Below are positions 1 to 8,142 of a DNA stretch of 39,228 bases, piece after piece. The stretch spans positions 1 through 39,228 of IMG/VR virus record IMGVR_UViG_3300033145_000452. One strand, given 5' to 3'. The notes under the pieces are model-generated. The model worked only from the letters and a program-made list of their open reading frames with translations. It ran no database searches and was not told the origin of the DNA. Position 1 is the first letter of the stretch. Each line of letters opens with the position of its first letter. A program made the translations under genes and the position numbers. The stretch comes from a virus.

Positions 1-2
1 CC

Positions 3-764
3 GAAGTTGAGGAGCACAGAAAGAATGGTACACTGGACATCTTCTATCGTGAGATGAGAAACATTCCAGTTGCCAGTGAGACTGCAAATTTTAAGCCTGA
101 GAATTTTCGCTATTTTACTGAGGGTGTTAAGCAACTTACATGCTATCCAGATCCAGAAAGTCTAACTAAAACTGAGACTGTAGATATTGACAATCTGATA
201 AATGTGGTTATAGTTGATCCAGCTAAGGAAGTTCAGATTCAAAACGCTGATACTGCAATAGTAGGGATTGGAGTGGACAGAACATCTAAGAAGATTTTCA
301 TCCGAGACATTGTGGCAGGTAAGTTCTATCCTGACCAGATTTATAAAGAAGCGTTCCAAATGGTATTTCGTCTTAAGGCCTTCGTACTGGCAGTTGAGGT
401 AACATCTCTACATCAATTTATCTCACAACCTTTTGAAAATGAGATGAGAGTTCAGAACGTTTTTGCTCAATATGTTGAACTTAAAGCTGTGGCAAAGAAA
501 GAAGAACGTATTGCTTGCTTAGCACCTTATTATCGTAATCACTATATTTATCATGTAAAGGGAAAATGTGATAGACTTGAGTCTCAGCTTATGGGCTTTC
601 CTCGATCAAAGCTCTGGGATATAATGGATAGTTGTGCCTATATCGTCAAATTGATGGATGATTTAAGTATTTACTTTGATCCAGTCTGGGAAGATCCAGA
701 CCAGGACGAATTTGCAGAGCTTCAGTTTGAGAAACCTTTAAAACGTGGAAGGAGTCTCATTTAA
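3..764 (+). CDS. terL: Terminase large subunit, C-terminal part (5' cut by window edge)
   Basis: This is the C-terminal nuclease half of the phage packaging motor, which cuts concatemeric DNA at the portal. The frame is open from base 3, well upstream of the ATG at 54, so the gene starts outside the window. The residues just before that ATG (GTLDIFYRE) look like the end of a terminase ATPase domain. The acidic positions expected of the RNase H-like nuclease are visible: the Asp in VVIVDPA, the Glu in VLAVEV, and the Asp in WDIMDSCAY near the end. The N-terminal Walker motifs are not in view. It is followed directly by an HNH gene and then virion genes. The assignment rests on motif layout and position, not on a search. 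Confidence 0.82.
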   Translation, partial: EVEEHRKNGTLDIFYREMRNIPVASETANFKPENFRYFTEGVKQLTCYPDPESLTKTETVDIDNLINVVIVDPAKEVQIQNADTAIVGIGVDRTSKKIFIRDIVAGKFYPDQIYKEAFQMVFRLKAFVLAVEVTSLHQFISQPFENEMRVQNVFAQYVELKAVAKKEERIACLAPYYRNHYIYHVKGKCDRLESQLMGFPRSKLWDIMDSCAYIVKLMDDLSIYFDPVWEDPDQDEFAELQFEKPLKRGRSLI

Positions 765-765
765 T

Positions 766-1284
766 ATGCATGAGAAAGTTTTAGACATATTTTGGTTAAA
801 AGTAAATAGAGAAGATCCTGGAGGATGTTGGAATTATTTAGGGTATAAAGATAAAGATGGTTACGGAATCTTTACTATATCTAAACCAGACGGGACTAGA
901 ACTAATATAAGAGCTCATAGACTTGTCTGGGAGATGCACTATGATTTAAATGTGCCAGAAGGAATGTATATTCTGCACATGTGCGACAATCCAAGTTGTG
1001 TAAATCCTATGCATCTTTATTGCGGGACACAGTTTGATAATATGAAAGATATGGTTCAAAGGGATAGAACTAATAAGAATCCAAAAGTTCACTCTAATAA
1101 TTGTAATTTATTATCTGCTAGGTATATACAGATGATACGAAAACTAAAGATTCAGAAACCAGGTCTTCAAAGTTATAGAATACCTCAATCTTACGTAGCA
1201 AAGATGTTTGGAGTTTCTCAACATATAATTAGTAGAATCTGGAATAAAGAAAAGTATCCATGTAAAGAAGGCTATTATATTTAA
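766..1284 (+). CDS. HNH endonuclease with C-terminal helix-turn-helix
   Basis: A free-standing HNH nuclease of the HNH_3 type, about 172 residues. The core runs from HRLVW (His51) through ILHMCDNPSCVNPMHLYCGT (about residues 69-88) to DNMKDMVQRDR, which is the usual layout H..CDN..CVNP.HL..GT..DN. The last 50 residues (YVAKMFGVSQHIISRIW) look like a helix-turn-helix that would help target DNA. An upstream GTG at 745 is possible, but GGAAGGAG at 748-754 sits well for the ATG at 766, two bases after the terL stop. Such genes are often mobile and lie next to terminase genes. The role could be homing or a packaging-associated nick. Confidence 0.88.
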   Translation: MHEKVLDIFWLKVNREDPGGCWNYLGYKDKDGYGIFTISKPDGTRTNIRAHRLVWEMHYDLNVPEGMYILHMCDNPSCVNPMHLYCGTQFDNMKDMVQRDRTNKNPKVHSNNCNLLSARYIQMIRKLKIQKPGLQSYRIPQSYVAKMFGVSQHIISRIWNKEKYPCKEGYYI

Positions 1285-1285
1285 C

Positions 1286-1308
1286 CTTGATTCGGTTTTT
1301 GAACAAAG
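1286..1308. promoter_or_regulatory. 23-bp dyad element, copy 1
   Basis: Half-sites CTTGATTC and GAACAAAG around the spacer GGTTTTT. It lies between the HNH gene and the next gene and ends 12 nt before that gene's ATG at 1321. The AAAG end runs on into GTGAGG, the likely ribosome-binding site. One of ten copies with the pattern CTNYRTTC-N7-GAAYRNAG; this copy has G at the fourth base of its left half instead of a pyrimidine. Confidence 0.75.
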
Positions 1309-1320
1309 TGAGGATATAAG

Positions 1321-1610
1321 ATGAATACATTAGAAGTAACCGGAACAGCAGGAGATACGATCACAGAAGCTGCAACAGATGCAAAGCAGAATGGAGTCTT
1401 ATTTCAGGGCTTCTTATTTCTGTAGAGACTTATGATCTGAAGTTCTGTCATGGATCTACGCCAGTTCAGGGAGGTCTTGGCCATACGTTGATTAGTGGCC
1501 AGACTTACTATATCAGAAATCCTGCTAATATTAGATCTTTCAATTATATTAACGAAACCAATGGCGAGAATGCAGTTCTTATGCTTACGCCTTTTTATGG
1601 AGATCGCTAG
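1321..1610 (+). pseudogene. Small virion-type protein, reading frame broken by a -1 shift
   Basis: The ATG at 1321 follows GTGAGG. The frame reads MNTLEVTGTAGDTITEAAT through GVLFQGF and stops at 1423. The following sequence stays open in the -1 frame as LLISVETYDLKFCHGSTPVQ and on to LTPFYGDR, stopping at 1608-1610, just before the ribosome-binding site of the next gene. Joining the two gives a compact protein of about 97 residues that looks like small phage structural proteins. One extra G in the GGG run at 1407-1409 would restore the frame (QG-LLISV). I see no classical slippery heptamer, so an indel or a consensus error is more likely than programmed frameshifting. Confidence 0.6.
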
Positions 1611-1619
1611 GAGTCAGCT

Positions 1620-3128
1620 ATGGAAGACAGTCCTATAAGTCCCCCGATATTTGATCAAGCTGCTGAGAGAGCATATAATGATACTCAGTATATGCCAAAG
1701 GATCACGATGCCACTACGGCCACTGATCCAGCTGGAGATGCTGCTACTTCGCAGGCTAATATAGATGCTTATGGCGGAGTTATTATTACCTTGACCGGAG
1801 CTGGAAATGCCCAGACAATGCAGGATCCTTCAGATACAGCTGTTATTAAAAGATTTATAGTTGTCACAGATGATGCTAATGGAGCTCATACGATTACTGT
1901 TCAGGGCATAGTTATGTCTGCCGGTGAGGCTCAATGGTTTATCTGGGACGCATCTGCATGGGTCGCTATTACTGCGGTTGATGCAGAAGATATTGCGTTT
2001 ACTCCGACTGGTAATATAGTTGCCACAAATACTCAGGCAGCGGTGGCAGAAGTTGATAATGAGAAGATTGCTAAGACGACCTTGAGCAATGTGCAGAATA
2101 CCAAAGTCAAACTTGATGCCACGACAGCTCCTACAGTCAATAACGATGTAGATGAGGGATATTCGGTTCTCTCCAGATGGGCTGATATTACAGCAGATAA
2201 GGAATATGTATGTCTGGATAATACAGACGGAGCTGCGGTCTGGGAAGAAACTACTCAAAGCGGAGCCAGTGCTCATAAAGACGATCATGATCCTGAAGAC
2301 GGAAGTGATCCTCTTGATACGGCTGCGCCAGCTGAGCTTGCAGGAGTTCAAGCAGCCGGAGCCGGGAGTTCACATTCATTTGCAAGATCTGATCACGCTC
2401 ACCAGGTTCAGCATGGAATAGCAGATAATCATATTGTGACTATAGACCACGATGCGCCAGTCAGTGGTGATTATGCAAAGTTTACTGCCAGTGGACTTGA
2501 GGGTCGTGAGACCTCAGAGATTCTTTCAGATATTGGTGTAGCAGCTGGTGCAGACGTGACCGGAAGTAATGCTCCTCAGGCTCATAAGACCTCTCATCAA
2601 AATACTGGAGGTGATGAGATTAGCGTAACAGGTCTCTCAGGTCTTCTTGCAGACGATCAGCACGTTTTAGATTCTGAGGTTATTGCAGTTGCGCTAGCGA
2701 AGTCTGTGACTGTTGCTCTTGGTAGCGATCATTCCTGGACAGGACCAGTCCAGACGATAACTGCTGGTGAAAATCTGGCAATATTTGAAACGGCCTATTT
2801 GAAGAGCGATGGTAAGTATTGGAAAACAGATGCAGATGCTGAGGCCACAGCCAAGGGTAAGATTGTTATGGCTACGGCTGCAATCAATGCAGATGCATCG
2901 GGTATTGCACTGCTGCCCAGTCCGCTGAGTTTTATTCGAGATGATTCTACAACTGAGTGGACTGTTACAAATCCTGGAGATGAGATGTATCTATCTACAA
3001 CTGGCGGAGAGTTGACCAATGATGTTTCTGGGTATACTACATTAGATATTGTTCGTATCTGTGGATATATGGAGACTGCTGTTATTCTTAACTTTAATGT
3101 AGATAAGACTTATGTGGAGACGCCATAA
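1620..3128 (+). CDS. Tail fibre or appendage protein
   Basis: A 502-residue protein typical of phage appendages. It has a beta-rich, Ala/Thr/Asp-rich N-terminal half. The middle carries His-rich segments seen in fibres: SSHSFARSDHAH at about 250-262, and HKTSHQNTGGDEISVTGLSG at about 322-341. The C-terminal half has repeated short strands. No enzymatic domain is seen. The start at 1620 is set by TAGGAG at 1608-1613. Its stop overlaps the next start as TAATG, so the two are probably translated together. It probably forms a trimeric fibre or host-contact protein. The exact attachment site on the virion cannot be told from sequence. Confidence 0.7.
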   Translation: MEDSPISPPIFDQAAERAYNDTQYMPKDHDATTATDPAGDAATSQANIDAYGGVIITLTGAGNAQTMQDPSDTAVIKRFIVVTDDANGAHTITVQGIVMSAGEAQWFIWDASAWVAITAVDAEDIAFTPTGNIVATNTQAAVAEVDNEKIAKTTLSNVQNTKVKLDATTAPTVNNDVDEGYSVLSRWADITADKEYVCLDNTDGAAVWEETTQSGASAHKDDHDPEDGSDPLDTAAPAELAGVQAAGAGSSHSFARSDHAHQVQHGIADNHIVTIDHDAPVSGDYAKFTASGLEGRETSEILSDIGVAAGADVTGSNAPQAHKTSHQNTGGDEISVTGLSGLLADDQHVLDSEVIAVALAKSVTVALGSDHSWTGPVQTITAGENLAIFETAYLKSDGKYWKTDADAEATAKGKIVMATAAINADASGIALLPSPLSFIRDDSTTEWTVTNPGDEMYLSTTGGELTNDVSGYTTLDIVRICGYMETAVILNFNVDKTYVETP

Positions 3129-3742
3129 TGACATGGACAGGGAAAATTAATGGAGTTACAAATCCGGCTAAGGTAAATGGGATACTTGTAGCAAATATAT
3201 CAAAAATATTTGGAATAGAGGGGGCAGCCGTGGGCGCAGAGATTAATAATATACAATATGGAGAGATAGATATTGACGGTACTGGATTAACTAGTGATGT
3301 AACTATAACAGCGGTTGTTTTAGCTAATTCTATACTTATCTGGCTCGGCAGTAATGGTAATAGTTCTGAGGTAAGTAGGTGTGTTGCTTTATTGAAGTTT
3401 ATAGACACTACCACAATTAGGGCTCATAAAGCCGAGGGTTTTGCGGACGATGTTTTAAATGTTCGGTTCTGTGTCGCTGAATTTTCTTCTGGTGTTAAAA
3501 GTGTTCATAATGGATCTATAAACATACCAACTAATACAGCTTCTGCAGATGCAACTATCGCAGCAGTAGATGTGTCGAAGTCGATTCTTCTTTTTACTGG
3601 GTTTAATACTGCTCAGAACTCTGCTGTGGGATATAGACAGCAGCCAAAATTGGAGTTAGTTAATTCAACGACTATACGGGCAACAAGATATAATATATCT
3701 GGTGCTCAATATGTAGGATACAGTTTGCTGGAGTTTGAATAA
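3128..3742 (+). CDS. Putative appendage/tail protein with two related beta modules
   Basis: This 204-residue protein begins with the short repeat WTGKINGVTNPAKVNGI, an N-terminal motif I associate with phage fibre-like proteins. Two modules of similar plan follow. One (about residues 57-118) contains SILIWLGSNGNS, a TTTIRAHK strand and RFCVAEF. The other (about 138-203) contains SILLFTGFNTAQ, STTIRATR and GYSLLEFE. The repetition suggests a duplicated beta-sandwich used in binding or trimerisation. It overlaps both neighbours as TAATG. The family is not recognised precisely; a receptor-binding or distal fibre role is inferred from context. Confidence 0.6.
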   Translation: MTWTGKINGVTNPAKVNGILVANISKIFGIEGAAVGAEINNIQYGEIDIDGTGLTSDVTITAVVLANSILIWLGSNGNSSEVSRCVALLKFIDTTTIRAHKAEGFADDVLNVRFCVAEFSSGVKSVHNGSINIPTNTASADATIAAVDVSKSILLFTGFNTAQNSAVGYRQQPKLELVNSTTIRATRYNISGAQYVGYSLLEFE

Positions 3743-4035
3743 TGTCTGAGGAATACTTCTATAAAGCTGGAATTTTTACTACAGTATCTTTAGCAATAGG
3801 ATCATTGATAGCTACTGCTAAGGCACTGGCAGGTATAAAACCGAGACTGATTAGAGTAGAAAGTGATGTGGGTGAACTCAAAAAAGAAAAACTCAATAAG
3901 GAAACATTTAAAGCGGTTAAAGATCATATTGATACTAAGTTTGAGAATCAAGGTGAGTGGCTTAAGTCAGTAGATGGGAAGTTAGATACTCTAATAGAAC
4001 GAAGGTCAAATGAAAGATCTGATGGAACAGGCTAG
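3742..4035 (+). CDS. Small membrane protein with coiled coil, possible holin or spanin-like
   Basis: A 97-residue protein with one hydrophobic segment at about residues 9-30 (GIFTTVSLAIGSLIATAKAL). A charged, probably coiled-coil tail at about 38-90 is rich in Lys and Glu. This topology fits small phage lysis or membrane-anchored proteins. It sits in an overlapping run with the 54-residue and 139-residue genes downstream, and the latter looks like a holin. It could instead be a membrane-tethered structural accessory. No lipobox is present, so an outer-membrane spanin is not supported. Confidence 0.55.
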   Translation: MSEEYFYKAGIFTTVSLAIGSLIATAKALAGIKPRLIRVESDVGELKKEKLNKETFKAVKDHIDTKFENQGEWLKSVDGKLDTLIERRSNERSDGTG

Positions 4036-4174
4036 GGATTTGGCGAAGAGGGCAGAAACAATCCCTGATCGGATATTACAGAATCCCTTAGAAGCTGCTC
4101 AAGCAATAGCAGATCTAATGTATAGATATTCTGAGCTAAGAGTAGACATGATGAAAAAGGAACAGATAAAATGA
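4010..4174 (+). CDS. Small helical protein, unknown function
   Basis: A 54-residue gene starting MKDLMEQARDLAKRAE, preceded by GAAGG at 4001-4005. It overlaps the preceding gene by 26 bp and the next by ATGA. The protein is predicted almost entirely helical and charged, with no membrane segment. The position between two putative membrane proteins suggests an accessory lysis or assembly role, but no family is recognised. The tight overlaps at both ends and the good ribosome-binding site are the evidence that it is real. Confidence 0.55.
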   Translation: MKDLMEQARDLAKRAETIPDRILQNPLEAAQAIADLMYRYSELRVDMMKKEQIK

Positions 4175-4590
4175 GTATTATAACAGGAATAAAAGCACTG
4201 TTTATGGCCCCTAAGACTATTGATAAAGCTGTTGATGTTGGAGCTAAAGTTGCAGATGGTATCATAGCAGGTCTGGACAAGATATGGCACACAGAAGAAG
4301 AAAAATCAGATGCTCAGCAAAAAGCAACTGAGACATTACTCGGATTTTGGAAAACTATTGCTAATGAAAACACTCAGCAGTCTGAGGCAAGACGCTGGTT
4401 GGCCAAAGAGTCTTTTAAGGTTTACTTCTTCTTTATTCTTATGGGTGCGACAGTGTATAAATATGACCCAGAATTTTCAAAAGTCTTACTTGATTTTGCT
4501 GGAACTTTGACTTGGCTTATAGCTATGATAGCCGGTATCTATTTTGGGCCTCAGCAAATATCTAAGATATGGCCAAAGGAAAATAAATGA
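4171..4590 (+). CDS. Putative holin (3-TM gene-transfer-agent holin-like)
   Basis: A 139-residue protein. The N-terminal third is amphipathic, with a Lys/Ala-rich start (about residues 1-40). A polar helix with ARRWLAKESFKVYF follows, then two clear membrane segments at about residues 81-95 (VYFFFILMGATVY) and 110-127 (GTLTWLIAMIAGIYFG). The pattern resembles the GTA_holin_3TM family. Holins form the lesion that releases endolysin. The endolysin of this phage is far away on the minus strand at 26,519-26,932. The start overlaps the upstream stop as ATGA. The assignment is by topology and remembered family pattern. Confidence 0.6.
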   Translation: MSIITGIKALFMAPKTIDKAVDVGAKVADGIIAGLDKIWHTEEEKSDAQQKATETLLGFWKTIANENTQQSEARRWLAKESFKVYFFFILMGATVYKYDPEFSKVLLDFAGTLTWLIAMIAGIYFGPQQISKIWPKENK

Positions 4591-4825
4591 TCTTCATTCG
4601 GAAAACGAACGTAGTTAAAATCGTAAGGGTCTCGGCTGGTCGACCACTACCACGACAGTGTTGGCGGAGCGGCGCCAGCGCAGCACGGCGTTGCGGAGCG
4701 TTATGTTCGGTCAGTTGTTCGGCTTTGGCGTTCAGATCATCAGTCGCAGTGGATCGGTTTGTGTCCTTGTTAAGATCAGAGTTTTGTAAGATTTCCCCCT
4801 TTGACTGTAAATATAAGGAATCTCT
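4591..4825. other. GC-rich intergenic island upstream of portal
   Basis: 235 bp separate the holin-like gene from the portal gene. Bases 4621-4740 are about 61% GC by my count, far above the surroundings. The stretch contains the perfect 10-bp palindrome TGGTCGACCA, a stem TGGCG-gagcgg-CGCCA, and GCGGAGCG twice. An ORF at 4587-4838 (+) starts as ATGA from the upstream stop but translates to an Arg/Ser/Ala/Cys-rich sequence with no protein-like character. The opposite strand reads more like a protein (DDLNAKAEQLTEHNAPQRRA), but has no clear start. A structured RNA, a packaging or recombination site, or foreign DNA are all possible. Confidence 0.5.
4592..4614. promoter_or_regulatory. 23-bp dyad element, copy 2
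   Basis: Half-sites CTTCATTC and GAACGTAG around GGAAAAC. It begins two bases after the stop of the holin-like gene, at the edge of the GC-rich island. It is the only intergenic copy far (211 nt) from the next convincing start codon. The core TTCGGAAAACGAA could form a short stem. Confidence 0.7.
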
Positions 4826-6799
4826 ATGCCTAATATAATTGACCCTAGAAAGAGTAGAAATAATGAGTCTTTGAGGAACATAAACTTCAACTATGATTAT
4901 CCTGATGGTCTTGATCTCAGACCTGGACATCCCTTTCATGATGCTCTTAGAGACAAGCTCTTGCGTTATGCTACTGACTCTGCCCACGTAATGTCTGGTA
5001 GGTTTGACTCCTGGAATAAGATAGATGAGTCTCTGACTACCTTCATTGAGACAGATGATGCTGAAGAAGATATCAAAGACAAAGATCATCGAAAGCCAGT
5101 ATCTATCATCTATCCTTATTCATACGCGATCTTGGAGACAATCTTAAGCTACCTTCTGTCTGCATTTTTTCAGGATCCTATATTTCGTTATGAAGGAGTC
5201 TCGCCTGAAGACACTATCGGTGCGATAATGCTTGAGAAGGTAATTGAAACTCATTGCGCAAGATTTAAGGTAATCTTGAATCTTCATACAATGTTTAGAG
5301 ATTGTCTTTCTTATGGTTTTGGAGTTGTTGGGCCTACGTGGAAGAAGCAGTACGGAAGAACTTTTACTAGACAGGTTACGCCAAGGTGGTTTGGACCAGA
5401 TAAGATTGAGCGGATAATGCGAAGGGAACTTATAGCTGAGGGAAATGCTCTTACAAATATAGATCCTTATCTATGTCTTCCAGATCCTAATGTATCTATT
5501 GCAGATTGTCAGAAAGGTGATTTCTTTGGCTGGATAGATCGTATGGGCTATAATGATCTGCTTTCAGAAGAACAGGTCTCAGATCATCTCTTTAATGTCA
5601 AGTATGCTAAGCATGTAACAGGAAAAAGAACTTCTATCTATCCGTCTGATCAGTCTGCCAGATGGAAGAAAAAGGAACATATCACTGTTGATTTTGAGGG
5701 TGGCATCTCAGTTCCTCATGATATAATTCATAAGTATGTTAAGTTAATTCCGAAAGACTGGAAGCTTGGGTCTTATGAGTATCCTGAAAAATGGATGTTC
5801 TCGATTGTATCAGATCAGGTAATTATTGAGGCCAGGCCAATAGGTCTTGGTCACGATATGTTTCCGGTTGCTGTAACTGCGCCAGACTTTGATGGGTATA
5901 GTTCTACTCCCATATCTCGGCTTGAGACTCTCTATGGTCTACAACATACTCTTGACTGGATGTTTAATGCTCATGTGGCTAATGTACGAAAGGTTATCAA
6001 TGATACTCTTATTGTTGATCCTTATCTTATTAATGTGCCTGACTTGGAGACTCCTAGAGCTGGTGGTATTATCAGAACACGCAGGCCTGCTTGGGGTCGT
6101 GGTGTTAAAGATTCTATAATGCAGTTAGAAGTTACAGATGTTACTGGTACTCATGTTAGAGATACTGCGCTGATCAGAGAAGCTATGGACAAAGTTGCTG
6201 CAACTGACTCATGGACTATGGGTAGTCTGCGACAGGGAGGTCCTGAGCGGCTGACAGGAAAAGAATTTGAAGGTACTCAGAAAGGTGCCTATACTCGTCT
6301 TGAACGTGTGGCCAGAATCATTGGTGTTCAGGCTATGCAGGATATAGGTTATATGTTTGCTTATCATACTCAGCAGTTTATGTCTAAAGAACTCTATATG
6401 ACCACGACAGGGCGCTGGGAAGAAACCTTGATGATGGAGTTCCAGGGTGAGCAGAACCGTTATGAGTGGAATGGTAAGATGGGTGATCTTGGCCGTATGA
6501 AGGTCAGTCCATTTGATCTTCTTGTAAGCTACGATGTCAAAGTCAGAGATGGCTCAGTTCCTGGAAGTAATTTTTCTGGTGTCTGGATGTCTATGTTTAA
6601 TCTTCTGGCTACACAACCGGAGCTCCAGCAGAAGTTTGACATCGTTAGGATCTTTAAGCATATAGCAAGAAATAATGGAGCCAAGAATGCTGACGAGTTT
6701 GTAAGGATAAAAAGAGTTTCTGATGAGGAAGCTGCATCTCAAGTAGCTGCTGGTAATGTAGTTCCTATTGATCAAGTACTAAAAGGAGGAGGAAGGTAA
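4826..6799 (+). CDS. Portal (head-tail connector) protein
   Basis: A 657-residue protein with the layout of podovirus-type portals. It has a charged N-terminal arm, helical regions typical of the portal stem and wing (ILETILSYLLSAFFQDPIF at about 102-120), a central mixed domain, and a C-terminal region ending in a basic, Gly-rich tail. Portals form the dodecameric ring through which DNA enters and leaves the head. Position and size support the call: upstream of scaffold and capsid genes and downstream of terL. The ribosome-binding site is TAAGGA before the ATG at 4826. No catalytic motifs are expected or seen. It is followed two bases later by the next gene. Confidence 0.82.
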   Translation: MPNIIDPRKSRNNESLRNINFNYDYPDGLDLRPGHPFHDALRDKLLRYATDSAHVMSGRFDSWNKIDESLTTFIETDDAEEDIKDKDHRKPVSIIYPYSYAILETILSYLLSAFFQDPIFRYEGVSPEDTIGAIMLEKVIETHCARFKVILNLHTMFRDCLSYGFGVVGPTWKKQYGRTFTRQVTPRWFGPDKIERIMRRELIAEGNALTNIDPYLCLPDPNVSIADCQKGDFFGWIDRMGYNDLLSEEQVSDHLFNVKYAKHVTGKRTSIYPSDQSARWKKKEHITVDFEGGISVPHDIIHKYVKLIPKDWKLGSYEYPEKWMFSIVSDQVIIEARPIGLGHDMFPVAVTAPDFDGYSSTPISRLETLYGLQHTLDWMFNAHVANVRKVINDTLIVDPYLINVPDLETPRAGGIIRTRRPAWGRGVKDSIMQLEVTDVTGTHVRDTALIREAMDKVAATDSWTMGSLRQGGPERLTGKEFEGTQKGAYTRLERVARIIGVQAMQDIGYMFAYHTQQFMSKELYMTTTGRWEETLMMEFQGEQNRYEWNGKMGDLGRMKVSPFDLLVSYDVKVRDGSVPGSNFSGVWMSMFNLLATQPELQQKFDIVRIFKHIARNNGAKNADEFVRIKRVSDEEAASQVAAGNVVPIDQVLKGGGR

Positions 6800-6801
6800 C
6801 G

Positions 6802-7116
6802 ATGAGAGAAATAGATGAACTTAAAAAAGAAGTAGATAAAAAGGATTATACTCCAATATCTACAGCAAAAGCAATTGAAGATTTTGTGAGACATTCCTCA
6901 GTCTGGAAAGATATAAGAACAGAACTATCTATCTGGCTGGGTGAGGTTCATGAGATGCTGGAGAATCTTGATGGGTCTTTGCCCTCAAGAATGTTAGATC
7001 GTCTTGGTGGTTGTGCGGAAGCTATAAGAAATTTTGAAGATCTTCCACATACGATTCTAACAAATATAGACAGTAAGACTGAAAAGACTAAAAAGACAGG
7101 AGAAGAAGCACCTTAA
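6802..7116 (+). CDS. Hypothetical protein between portal and scaffold
   Basis: A 104-residue acidic, helical protein starting MREIDELKKEVDKKDY. It follows the portal stop by two bases and uses the strong GGAGGAAGG at the portal 3' end. No domain or membrane segment is recognised. The segment from about 40 to 80 could form a helical hairpin. Location suggests a small head-assembly factor. Its stop is followed directly by dyad element copy 3. Confidence 0.6.
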   Translation: MREIDELKKEVDKKDYTPISTAKAIEDFVRHSSVWKDIRTELSIWLGEVHEMLENLDGSLPSRMLDRLGGCAEAIRNFEDLPHTILTNIDSKTEKTKKTGEEAP

Positions 7117-7121
7117 ACCAA

Positions 7122-7144
7122 CTACGTTCAAATTCCGAATAAAG
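7122..7144. promoter_or_regulatory. 23-bp dyad element, copy 3
   Basis: Half-sites CTACGTTC and GAATAAAG around AAATTCC. It ends 11 nt before the scaffold ATG at 7156, and its last four bases are part of the ribosome-binding site AAAGGAG. Confidence 0.78.
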
Positions 7145-7155
7145 GAGAGAAAACG

Positions 7156-8130
7156 ATGTCTGATGAAGAGAAAAAAGAACTTTTAGCTGCGATAGATGAT
7201 TTAGATTTTAAGCATGAGCAGGAAGAAGTTATGCCTGAGCATACTGCCGATGAGAAAGAGTCTGATGATAAAGTTGGTGAGACTGCTAAGACAGATGACT
7301 CTAAGACTGAAGATGAGAAATCTAAGGAAGCTGGAGAATCTAAAAAATCTGAAGAGGAGGATATATCTGATGGAAAAGAGAAAAAGGGTGAAGAAGATAA
7401 AACTGGAGAAAAGACGTCAGATGAAGAAGATCCTTCAAAAAAGATCTCAGAAAAGACGGAGGACAAGGATGAAAAAGGAGCAGAAGCTTCTGAGGATGTA
7501 GATGAGTCTTCGCAGGTAGATATACTACTTAAAGAGATAAATCGTCTTAGTGGTATGGTTGGCCAGCCAGTAGCAGTTGTTAAGGAAGAAGAAAAGCCTG
7601 CTGGAGATAAGGAAGAAAAAGCTGATAAGAAGTCTGAGGTTGCTGATTCTGACTTTATCGGTGATCTTGATATGGATGATGTAGCATCTGATCCTAAGGT
7701 TCTGAATACCATTCTGAATAAGGTTCTGCAGAAGGGTGTTGAATTAGGAAAGAGTCTAACTACAGATCAGACAAACCTGAACATACCCCAGATGGTAAGA
7801 GATCAGGTTACTCATGTAGCATCTTTCAAGGACATGATAGATGAATTTTATAAGGAAAACTCAGATTTGTCTAATGTACGGGCTGTAGTAAAAGCCTGTG
7901 CAAGTCAGATTATTGGAGAGAATCCAAAGATGCTCTGGACAGATGTTTTAAATAAAGCTGCTGAAAGTACTCGGAAAACTCTTGGCTTTAAGAAGCCTGA
8001 GAAGTCTGAGGAAGATAAGGCATCTTCAGATACCAGCAGTGCGGCTTTTGCTGATGCTAAAGGCGGTAATAGAAAGGGAAAAGGACAAAAAGGAACTAAA
8101 TTACAACAAGAACTTGATGAACTTTACTAA
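7156..8130 (+). CDS. Putative head scaffolding protein
   Basis: A 324-residue protein with a very acidic, low-complexity first half. Residues about 15-180 are rich in Glu, Asp, Lys and Ser. A helical second half (about 185-275) is followed by a basic Gly/Lys-rich tail (GGNRKGKGQKGTK) and a terminal helix ELDELY. Acidic coiled proteins with a basic C-terminus between the portal and capsid genes are typical of scaffolds. These occupy the procapsid and bind the coat protein through the basic tail. There is no sign of a protease domain. The ribosome-binding site AAAGGAG overlaps dyad copy 3. Confidence 0.72.
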   Translation: MSDEEKKELLAAIDDLDFKHEQEEVMPEHTADEKESDDKVGETAKTDDSKTEDEKSKEAGESKKSEEEDISDGKEKKGEEDKTGEKTSDEEDPSKKISEKTEDKDEKGAEASEDVDESSQVDILLKEINRLSGMVGQPVAVVKEEEKPAGDKEEKADKKSEVADSDFIGDLDMDDVASDPKVLNTILNKVLQKGVELGKSLTTDQTNLNIPQMVRDQVTHVASFKDMIDEFYKENSDLSNVRAVVKACASQIIGENPKMLWTDVLNKAAESTRKTLGFKKPEKSEEDKASSDTSSAAFADAKGGNRKGKGQKGTKLQQELDELY

Positions 8131-8142
8131 GGAGGAACTATT

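Noticed and set aside
1830-2351. Long minus-strand open frame opposite the fibre gene
   Set aside because: Cys/Ser/Ile-rich translation, no ribosome-binding site, and antisense to a gene with a clear start and overlapping neighbours.
4587-4838. 83-codon plus-strand frame over the GC-rich island
   Set aside because: Starts as ATGA with an acceptable upstream AAAGGAAA, but the product (Arg, Ser, Ala, Cys-rich) does not look like a protein and runs into the portal start. Kept as part of the island description.
4562-5089. Minus-strand frame over the GC-rich island
   Set aside because: The island part reads like a protein, but the frame continues antisense to the portal gene and has no proper start. 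A remnant of foreign coding DNA is possible but not shown.
7128-7712. Ser-rich minus-strand open frame opposite the scaffold gene
   Set aside because: It is the antisense of a Glu/Asp/Lys-rich coding region, which always gives Ser/Phe-rich open frames.
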